DNA from: Oscillospiraceae bacterium
Lineage (GTDB): Bacteria > Bacillota > Clostridia > Oscillospirales > Acutalibacteraceae
Reading direction: 5' to 3'
Assembly (NCBI GenBank): GCA_015066215.1
Contig: SVOU01000003.1
Span: 1-38,360 of the forward strand
Length of the DNA: 38,360 bases
The position numbers and the translations under genes are program-made. Below are positions 15,536 to 22,231 of the stretch, piece after piece; position 1 is the first letter of the stretch, and the number at the start of each line of letters is the position of its first letter. The notes under the pieces are model-generated. The model did not search any database. It was not told the origin of the DNA and was given only the letters and a program-made list of their open reading frames with translations.

Positions 15536-18500
15536 ATGAAAAAGACATTAGCGTATCTTTTGGCAACGATACTCTGCTTTTCCATGGTCGTCACCGTGAT
15601 CGTCGCAAATGCGGACACCGGTGACTCCGGCGTGTATAACGCCAAAGCAGAGCTGTCTGCCATGCTGGACACCCTGACCGTTCCCAATGACGGCACCGAG
15701 TCCAAGGCGGCACAGCCTGCGGGCAAATGGCAGGCCTACGCCGTCAACCCCAACAACCCGAACGGTATCGCGTTCGGCATGGCAGGCGACCAGTGGCTCA
15801 AAGGCTTTGGCAACAGCGGAGCCAGCGTCTATTCCCAGCCCCGCATTCTCTTGAATGCCAACGGTGTCGTGTTCGATACCAACCCGTGGGCAGACGCTTC
15901 CTGGTATGACGGTGCCAAACTCAACTTCACCGCCTCCGAAGCGGGCACCTACGTGCTCTCCGGCGGCACCAACAAGCAGATCTCCAGCCTCTACATCGGC
16001 AAAGGCTCCGATGGCACTGACTACTATTCTCTGACCGCCGAAGGCGGCGCAGGTTTGGTGGCTATCTATAAGAACGGCACCAAGATCTGGCCGACCGACA
16101 AGGATTATGCCATCGTGAAACACGGCGCGCCCGTCGACTTCCCCGAACTGGAAGTGGAACTGGCCGCAGGTGACGTCATCAGCGTTTTCGGTATCGCAGG
16201 TAGCGAAACCGACGGCGTGCACGCCAACCCCAACCAGGCGCTCAACGGTAACATTGACGGTCTTGGCTGGGTCAGCACCTTCGGTGCGATCCTGATGGAT
16301 CCCCAGATCGCCAAGAAGGTGGACGGCGGCTCCGGCAACACTCCCTCCGACACCCCCGCTGTTTACAACCTGAAAGATACCCTCGCGGCGATGCTGGACA
16401 CCCTGACCGTTCCCAATGACGGCACTGAGTCCACTGCGGCACAGCCCGCAGGCGCTTGGCAGATGGTGACTGTCGACCCCAACAACCCGAACGGCAAAGT
16501 GTTCGGTATGGCAGGCGACAAATGGACCAAAGGCTTCGGCAACAGCGGCGCCAGCGTTTACAGCCAGCCCCGCGCCATTTTGGATGCCAACGGCGTCGTT
16601 TTTGAGGCGAACCCCTGGGCGAGTGCTTCTTGGTGGGATGCCGTGCAGGCAAACTTCACCGCTCCCTCTGCCGGCACCTACAAGATCTCTGCCGGTGACT
16701 ACAAGCAGATCTCCAGCATCTACGTTGGTCAAGAATCCAACGGCAATCAGCACTTTTCTCTGTCTGCCGAAGGCGGCGCAGGCTTGGTGGCTATCTACAA
16801 GAACGGCACCAAGATCTGGCCGACCGACAAAGATTTTGCCATCGTGAAGCACGGCGCGCCCGTTGACTTCCCCGAGCTGGAAGTGGAACTGGCCGCGGGC
16901 GACGTTATCGGCATTTTCGGTACCGCGGGTAGCGATACCGAAGGCGTCCACGCCAACCCCAACGTCGCGTTGAGCAAAGACTATGACGGTGTTTGGATCG
17001 GCGGTCACAACCGCATCCTGATGGATCCCCAGATCGAAAAAGTGGTCAAAACGACTGAGTCTTCCTCTACCTCGACTTCCACCTCTACCTCGACTTCTAC
17101 CTCTACCTCGACTTCCACCTCTACCTCTACCTCGACTTCTACTTCCACCTCTACTTCCAAGCCCACCACTAAGCCCACCACCGGTGGCAATACTGCCGCA
17201 GGTGTGACTTACGGTGCTTCGGATATTCTGCTCGAATCCCTGTTGGAAGGCGAGCTGCTCGAGGGCTCTGTGTGGATCCCCGTCAGCTCCGATGCCAACA
17301 CCACCGATTGGAAAGAGATGCGTGCCAACGTTGAGACCTTCACGGCAAACGTCACCGACAAATCTCTGCCCTACGTGATGCCGATGGAAGGCAAAGGCGT
17401 GGTGCTTAACGCCAACCAGTGGGCAGACGGCGGCGTCTGGTGGGATAAAGCGGGTATTATGTACGTCGCTCCCGAGGCGCAGGAAGTTATCCTGAAGGCC
17501 GGCGCCATCAAAACCATCAGCCCTGCGGCGGATATTGATGCCGAAAACTGCAGCATCTCCGAAGGCCGTGTCGCTATTTACAAGAACGGCACCAAGATCT
17601 GGCCGACCGACGCTGACTTTGTGGCGGTGCAAAAGGGCGAATCCATTGACTTCCCCGAGATCAAACTGTCCCTCAAGAAGGGCGACGAGATCGTGATCGA
17701 AGCCTACGGCGCAAAGCCCGGCGGAAAGATCACCGATAAGATCAACCCCAACGACTATGAGTGGCGCAACGCGGTCCGTATGGATCCCGTCATCTTCATC
17801 CCCGGTGCTACCGAAGATGAGGAGGACACTCAGAAACCTGATGAGGGTGCGGATATCAAAGCCGAGCACAGCGCTTCCGACATTCTGTTGGAGCAGCTGT
17901 ACGAAGGCGAAGTGCTGGAAAGCGCTCTGTGGAAGCCCGTTTATCTCGATGCCAACTGCCAAGACGGTTGGAAAGAGATGATCGCCAACGCCCAGAGCTT
18001 TGCGGCGAAGGCTGTCGATATGTCCCTGCCTTACGTGATGCCGATGGACGGCAAAGGCGTGGTGCTCAACGCGAACCAGTGGGCCGGCAACGGCTTCTGG
18101 GATAAAGCGGGCATTGTTTACACCGCTCCCGAGGCGCAGAACGTGATCCTCAAATCCGGCAAGATCGGCACGATCTCTCCTGCGGCGGATATTGATGCCG
18201 AAAACTGCAGCGTCAACGAGACCCGCGTGGCCATCTATAAGAATGGCAAGAAGATCTGGCCGAAGGATGCCGAATTCGTGGCGATCAAGAAGGGTGAATC
18301 CGTTGACTTCCCCGAGATCGAACTGTCCCTCAAGAAGGGCGACGAGATCCTTATTGAAGCTTACGGTGCCAAACCCGGCGGCAAGATCGACGATGAAAAC
18401 GGCAACGACTGGCGCAACGCGGTCCGTATGGATCCCGTCATCGCCGTGAAAGCGGATGCGGAAGAAAACCCCGATACCGGCGTGACTGTTATCCCCGTGG

Positions 18501-18565
18501 TGGCTGCGATGCTGTTGGCTTCCAGTGCGACCGGTCTGGTTGTTATCAACCGTAAACGTCGCTGA
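15536..18565 (+). CDS. Sortase-anchored surface protein with four copies of the unrecognised module
   Basis: This 1009-residue secreted protein starts with a signal peptide (about residues 1-27). Two type-A modules (about 33-258 and 276-500) are followed by a Ser-Thr linker (about 508-545), two type-B modules (about 559-755 and 778-970), and a cell-wall sorting signal: NPDTG at 978, a hydrophobic stretch and a final RKRR. All modules share VAIYKNG-KIWP, DFPE(L/I), GD-I and MDP-I. Type B carries VVLNANQWA and EAYGAKPGGKI; type A carries NANGVVF-NPWA. No catalytic motif is seen. It looks like a multivalent binding or scaffold protein coupled to the wall, encoded 20 bases after the GH32 gene behind ATAGGAGG. 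Fructan or other glycan binding is inferred from context. Confidence 0.85.
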   Translation: MKKTLAYLLATILCFSMVVTVIVANADTGDSGVYNAKAELSAMLDTLTVPNDGTESKAAQPAGKWQAYAVNPNNPNGIAFGMAGDQWLKGFGNSGASVYSQPRILLNANGVVFDTNPWADASWYDGAKLNFTASEAGTYVLSGGTNKQISSLYIGKGSDGTDYYSLTAEGGAGLVAIYKNGTKIWPTDKDYAIVKHGAPVDFPELEVELAAGDVISVFGIAGSETDGVHANPNQALNGNIDGLGWVSTFGAILMDPQIAKKVDGGSGNTPSDTPAVYNLKDTLAAMLDTLTVPNDGTESTAAQPAGAWQMVTVDPNNPNGKVFGMAGDKWTKGFGNSGASVYSQPRAILDANGVVFEANPWASASWWDAVQANFTAPSAGTYKISAGDYKQISSIYVGQESNGNQHFSLSAEGGAGLVAIYKNGTKIWPTDKDFAIVKHGAPVDFPELEVELAAGDVIGIFGTAGSDTEGVHANPNVALSKDYDGVWIGGHNRILMDPQIEKVVKTTESSSTSTSTSTSTSTSTSTSTSTSTSTSTSTSTSKPTTKPTTGGNTAAGVTYGASDILLESLLEGELLEGSVWIPVSSDANTTDWKEMRANVETFTANVTDKSLPYVMPMEGKGVVLNANQWADGGVWWDKAGIMYVAPEAQEVILKAGAIKTISPAADIDAENCSISEGRVAIYKNGTKIWPTDADFVAVQKGESIDFPEIKLSLKKGDEIVIEAYGAKPGGKITDKINPNDYEWRNAVRMDPVIFIPGATEDEEDTQKPDEGADIKAEHSASDILLEQLYEGEVLESALWKPVYLDANCQDGWKEMIANAQSFAAKAVDMSLPYVMPMDGKGVVLNANQWAGNGFWDKAGIVYTAPEAQNVILKSGKIGTISPAADIDAENCSVNETRVAIYKNGKKIWPKDAEFVAIKKGESVDFPEIELSLKKGDEILIEAYGAKPGGKIDDENGNDWRNAVRMDPVIAVKADAEENPDTGVTVIPVVAAMLLASSATGLVVINRKRR
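15632..16309 (+). repeat. Module copy A1
   Basis: Type-A module, about residues 33-258. Matching positions in A2 lie 729 bases (243 codons) downstream. Landmarks are AMLDTLTVPNDGTES, GFGNSGASVYSQPR, GAGLVAIYKNGTKIWPT and HGAPVDFPELEVELAAGD. Confidence 0.85.
16361..17036 (+). repeat. Module copy A2
   Basis: Type-A module, about residues 276-500, with long stretches nearly identical to A1 in DNA as well as protein, so a recent tandem duplication is likely. Confidence 0.85.
17059..17160 (+). repeat. Ser-Thr tandem repeat linker
   Basis: A run of alternating Ser and Thr codons (TCN/ACN, a six-base unit) encodes about 34 residues between the A and B modules. It should be an extended, probably glycosylated spacer. 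Third codon positions vary, but the unit is prone to slippage in whole codon pairs. Confidence 0.85.
17210..17800 (+). repeat. Module copy B1
   Basis: Type-B module, about residues 559-755. Landmarks are SDILLESLLEGE, DWKEM, VVLNANQWADGGVWWDKAG, RVAIYKNGTKIWPTDADF and LSLKKGDEIVIEAYGAKPGGKI. Matching positions in B2 lie 657 bases downstream. Confidence 0.85.
17867..18446 (+). repeat. Module copy B2
   Basis: Type-B module, about residues 778-970, very similar to B1. In the SALWKPVYLDANCQDGWKEM stretch it is closer to the single module of the first lipoprotein (11303-12139). Confidence 0.85.
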
Positions 18566-18604
18566 TTCCCTGTTTTTAAGTTTCCTCTTTTTAAGAATTA
18601 AGCA

Positions 18605-18651
18605 GACCCGAGCCCCACCGTCCTTTGACGAGAAGGGGTGGGGCTCGGGTC
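18605..18651. other. Long GC-rich hairpin between the surface cluster and the next operon
   Basis: GACCCGAGCCCCACC and GGTGGGGCTCGGGTC form a perfect 15-bp stem with a 17-base loop. There is no T run on either side, so it is not a classical terminator. It may still stop or slow transcription, protect the 3' end of the surface-protein messenger, or be a dispersed palindromic repeat. Confidence 0.65.
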
Positions 18652-18662
18652 ACTATTCCACT

Positions 18663-18679
18663 TACTATCAAGGATAGTA
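18663..18679. promoter_or_regulatory. Palindromic operator candidate upstream of the Gfo/Idh gene
   Basis: TACTATC-AAG-GATAGTA is a perfect 7-base inverted repeat with a 3-base centre, 25 bases before the start of a long operon. This is a typical place and size for a repressor site. I see no convincing -35/-10 pair next to it. Confidence 0.4.
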
Positions 18680-18704
18680 CTACAGCGAAAGGTGTTATGT
18701 ACCT

Positions 18705-19985
18705 ATGAAATCTACTATACGAGTGGCTGTTGTTGGCTGCGGCAATCGGGGCACAAACTCCTATGCGCCGTATGTCGATGCGTTTGAGGGCGTGGAGATC
18801 GTGGCGGCGGCTGAACCTATTCAGGAGCGGCGCGAGAGTTTTGCCAAGCGTTTTGGTTTGCGTCCTGATCAATGTTATGGAACTGCGGAAGAGTTTTTCT
18901 CGAAACCGCGTATGGCCGAAGTGGCGTTTATCTGCACACAGGATCAGCAGCACTATGACCACGTGATGAGTGCCATGCGGTTAGGCTATGACGTTCTGCT
19001 GGAAAAGCCGGTATCCAATGTGCCGGAGCACTGTATTGCCATTGCCGACGAGGCAAAACGGCTGGGGCGTAACGTGGTGGTTTGCCACGTGCTGCGTTAT
19101 ACGCCGTTCTATCAAAAAATCAAAGAGACCATCACGAGCGGCCGTATCGGTCAGGTGATGTCTTTGCATCAGTTTGAAGAAGTTGGCTGGGGGCACTATG
19201 CCCACAGCTTTACGCGAGGCTTGTGGAGAAATTCCGAAGAAACCTCGCCCATGATCCTGGCAAAATGCTGCCACGATATGGATATTATTTTGTGGTTGGT
19301 GGGCGAGGACTGCAAGCGCGTATCTTCGTTTGGACACCTGACCCATTTCAAAGCCGAGAATGCACCTGCCGGCAGCGAGCTGCGTTGCAACGAAAACTGC
19401 TCGGCATATGATACCTGTCCCTACAACGCAAAGAAGATCTACTTCTCCGACAAGTGGCAATGGGCGCAAGGCGCGGTGACGCTGGATCCCACGCCCGAGC
19501 GTGTGGAAGCCGCCTTGCAGGAAGGACAGTACGGCCGTTGTGTTTACCATTGTGATAACAACGTGGTGGATCACCAGATCGTCAACATGCAATTTGATAA
19601 AGATATCACCGCCTCGCTGACGATGTGTGCCTTCACCAACGATATGACGCGTGAACTCAAAATTATGGGTACCCGCGGCGAGATCACGGGCAACATGGAG
19701 AAAAACGAGATCCGTATCCGCGTGTTCGGCGAACCGGAAGAAGTTATCGATGTGACGACGCTCAGCACCGACCTGTCAGGCCACGGCGGCGGCGAGAACC
19801 GCCTGTTGCGTGATCTGTTCAACCAGACGAAGGGCGTTGCAGATGCGGTAAGCTCGCTGACCTCTATTGAGAAATCCGTGCAAAGCCACATTATGGCTTT
19901 CGCTGCGGAGCGTTCCCGTCTTGAGGACGGTCGCGTGGTTGCTCTGTCGGAAATCTATCAGGATTGCGCTTTGCCGACACCTTGA
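18705..19985 (+). CDS. Gfo/Idh/MocA family NAD(P)-dependent oxidoreductase
   Basis: This 426-residue protein has an N-terminal Rossmann fold (VAVVGCGNRG, residues 7-16) and the family EKP motif (E100-K101-P102 in DVLLEKPVSN). A substrate-binding alpha/beta domain follows, with HVLRYTPFYQKIKE and a CCHDMDIILWL stretch. Near residue 230 is a cysteine-rich insert (CNENCSAYDTCPYNAKKIY), seen in a subset of family members. Members oxidise or reduce hydroxyls of sugars, inositols or glycosides. As first gene of the long glycan operon it probably modifies a sugar released or imported by the products downstream. The ATG has a modest ribosome site (GAAAGGTG). The cytoplasmic location is inferred from the lack of a signal. 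Confidence 0.9.
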   Translation: MKSTIRVAVVGCGNRGTNSYAPYVDAFEGVEIVAAAEPIQERRESFAKRFGLRPDQCYGTAEEFFSKPRMAEVAFICTQDQQHYDHVMSAMRLGYDVLLEKPVSNVPEHCIAIADEAKRLGRNVVVCHVLRYTPFYQKIKETITSGRIGQVMSLHQFEEVGWGHYAHSFTRGLWRNSEETSPMILAKCCHDMDIILWLVGEDCKRVSSFGHLTHFKAENAPAGSELRCNENCSAYDTCPYNAKKIYFSDKWQWAQGAVTLDPTPERVEAALQEGQYGRCVYHCDNNVVDHQIVNMQFDKDITASLTMCAFTNDMTRELKIMGTRGEITGNMEKNEIRIRVFGEPEEVIDVTTLSTDLSGHGGGENRLLRDLFNQTKGVADAVSSLTSIEKSVQSHIMAFAAERSRLEDGRVVALSEIYQDCALPTP

Positions 19986-20008
19986 TTGCAAAGAAAAGAG
20001 GCAGTTAC

Positions 20009-22231
20009 ATGGACAGAATCGTGCAAAATCTGAATATGGCGTGGGAATACCGTGAGGTGACACAGGACGCCTTTGCGCCCATACATATTCCGCACACAAT
20101 GTGCGAACTGCCGTTCAACTGCTTCGACGAAAAAAGCTATCAGACACAAGGCGTCTATCGCCGTGTGATATTTGTTCCCGCCGATTGGGCAGGACGCCGC
20201 TTGCGTTTGCGCTTTGAAGGCGTGATGACGCAAGCACAGGTGTTTCTCAACAACACTCCCGTCGGCGCGCACGATGGTGGTTATACGCCGTTTGAGGTGG
20301 ATATCACCGATGCCGTGCGATTTGGCGGGGATAATCAGCTGGTGGTGGAAGTGGATTCCCGCGAGATCCCTACCATTCCGCCCTTTGGCGGGCAGCTGGA
20401 CTATCTCACGTTCAGTGGCATCTATCGGGACGTGACCTTGCTCGTCACCGCGCCGCTGTACGTGGAAAATGCGCGTATCACGTCGCAGAATCTGTTGACT
20501 TGTGCGCCCGCCGTCACGGCTGAGGTGTTTCTCAACAACACTACCGCCGCCAAGACGGTGCAGGTACAGGTGACGGTCAGCGGGGCAGAAGGGGTTGTCG
20601 CCACGGGCGAACAAAATCTGCCCGTGCCGTTAGGCGCACAAAGCGTGCAACTGCCGCTGACCGTGTCGCAAACGCTCAACCTGTGGGATACGGAAAACCC
20701 GCATCTGTACGAGGTGCAGATTGCCGTTCTTGCCGACGGTGTTTTGTGCGATACCTATCATCTGCGCACGGGATTTCGTGAGGCGCAGTTTACCGAGCGC
20801 GGCTTCTTACTCAACGGCAAACCGCTTAAAATTTTCGGTCTTAACCGCCACCAATCCTATCCGTACGTCGGCTATGCGATGCCGGCGCGCGCTCAACGCC
20901 GCGACGCCGACATCTTGAAGGAAGAGCTTTGCTGTAATATGGTGCGTACCTCGCACTATCCGCAATCGCCGCACTTCTTGGATCGCTGCGATGAGATCGG
21001 GCTTTTGGTCTTTGAAGAATTGCCCGGTTGGCAGTTTGTCGGCGATGAGGCGTGGCAGAAAAAAGCGCTGGTGACCATGGAAGAGATGATCCGTCGCGAC
21101 TGGAATCACCCCGCTATTGTGCTGTGGGGTGTACGCGTGAACGAATCGCTCGATTTCCACGATTTTTATACCGAAACCAATCGCGTGGCACACGCACTCG
21201 ACCCCACCCGCCAGACGGGCGGCGTACGCGCTATTGACCACAGCGAATTTCTGGAAGACGTCTATACCGCCAACGATTTTATCTTTGACGGTACCAATAC
21301 CCCCCTGCGTGCACAGCAACAGGTGACAGGGCTTTCTAAAGACGTGCCCTATCTGGTCACCGAGTGCAACGGACATATGTTTCCCACCAAAAGCTTCGAC
21401 CAAGAAGAGCGACTGGTGGAACACGCTCTGCGTCACGCGGCCGTTCACGATACGGCGGCGCAGGATGATGCCGTCAGCGGTGCGCTGGGCTGGTGTGCTT
21501 TCGACTATAACACCCACTGCCAGTTTGGCAGCGGCGACAAGATCTGCTACCACGGCGTAATGGATATGTTCCGCCTGCCCAAATATGCCGCCTATTTTTA
21601 TCAGAGCCAATGCCCGCCCGAAAAGCGCGGCGTTCTGAAAGCGGCGTCGGTGGGATCTATGGGTGAACGCAGTAAGAGCGGTATTGCGCCCTTTACCGTG
21701 TTTACCAACTATGATTTTATCCGCATTTTCTCGGGCGAACGGTTGCTGGGTGAATATTATCCCGCGCGTGACCGTTTCCCCGGCCTTGCCCACCCGCCCA
21801 TTATCGCAGAAGAGGGTTTGGGCTTTTTGTGGGGCGAAAATTGGAAAGGCTTGCGCGTGGAAGCCTGGTGGCAGGGCCGTCAGGTGGAAACGGTGGATAT
21901 GGCGGCAAGCCCCCATACGGCACGCCTGACGGCTGTTGCCGATGATAACACCCTGTTTGCCGATGGCAGTGACGTGACGCGTGTGGTTTTCCGTTTGGAA
22001 GACCAAAACGGCAACCTGCTGCCGTTTACGATGGCAGTTTTGCAGCTATCCCTGGAAGGGAACGGCACCGTCATCGGTCCGTCGCTGTTGCCCTTGCGCA
22101 GCGGTACGGTTGCCGTGTGGGTGCGTGCAGGTGAACAAGCGGGTTCCCTGCGGCTGCGCGGTGTGGCGGCGGATATGGAAGCCGTCACAGAGATCACGAT
22201 GATTTCAAAGGAAGGAGTAGACTGCGTGTGA
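20009..22231 (+). CDS. GH2 family glycoside hydrolase (beta-galactosidase-like)
   Basis: This 740-residue protein has no signal peptide and should be cytoplasmic. The layout is a sugar-binding jelly roll (YRRVIFVPADWAGRRLRLRFEGV, then HDGGYTPFEVDITD and FSGIYRDVTL), an Ig-like domain, and a TIM barrel starting near FGLNRHQSYP. Acid/base E379 sits in GVRVNES and nucleophile E452 in LVTECNGHM, so the active site looks complete. C-terminal beta domains follow. The family covers beta-galactosidases, beta-mannosidases and beta-glucuronidases; the exact sugar is uncertain. The start MDRIVQ is 23 bases after the oxidoreductase stop behind AGAGG. Its stop overlaps the next gene's GTG start by four bases. 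Confidence 0.9.
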   Translation: MDRIVQNLNMAWEYREVTQDAFAPIHIPHTMCELPFNCFDEKSYQTQGVYRRVIFVPADWAGRRLRLRFEGVMTQAQVFLNNTPVGAHDGGYTPFEVDITDAVRFGGDNQLVVEVDSREIPTIPPFGGQLDYLTFSGIYRDVTLLVTAPLYVENARITSQNLLTCAPAVTAEVFLNNTTAAKTVQVQVTVSGAEGVVATGEQNLPVPLGAQSVQLPLTVSQTLNLWDTENPHLYEVQIAVLADGVLCDTYHLRTGFREAQFTERGFLLNGKPLKIFGLNRHQSYPYVGYAMPARAQRRDADILKEELCCNMVRTSHYPQSPHFLDRCDEIGLLVFEELPGWQFVGDEAWQKKALVTMEEMIRRDWNHPAIVLWGVRVNESLDFHDFYTETNRVAHALDPTRQTGGVRAIDHSEFLEDVYTANDFIFDGTNTPLRAQQQVTGLSKDVPYLVTECNGHMFPTKSFDQEERLVEHALRHAAVHDTAAQDDAVSGALGWCAFDYNTHCQFGSGDKICYHGVMDMFRLPKYAAYFYQSQCPPEKRGVLKAASVGSMGERSKSGIAPFTVFTNYDFIRIFSGERLLGEYYPARDRFPGLAHPPIIAEEGLGFLWGENWKGLRVEAWWQGRQVETVDMAASPHTARLTAVADDNTLFADGSDVTRVVFRLEDQNGNLLPFTMAVLQLSLEGNGTVIGPSLLPLRSGTVAVWVRAGEQAGSLRLRGVAADMEAVTEITMISKEGVDCV

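Noticed and set aside
15548-17962. Minus-strand open frame of 804 codons opposite the sortase-anchored protein
   Set aside because: It mirrors the repeated modules and the Ser-Thr repeat; the plus-strand frame has a signal peptide, ribosome site and sorting signal, the minus frame has none.
15632-18446. Dockerin/cohesin (cellulosome) interpretation of the repeated module
   Set aside because: I see no duplicated calcium-loop dockerin motif and no cohesin signature in any of the copies; a scaffold role remains possible but not by that mechanism.
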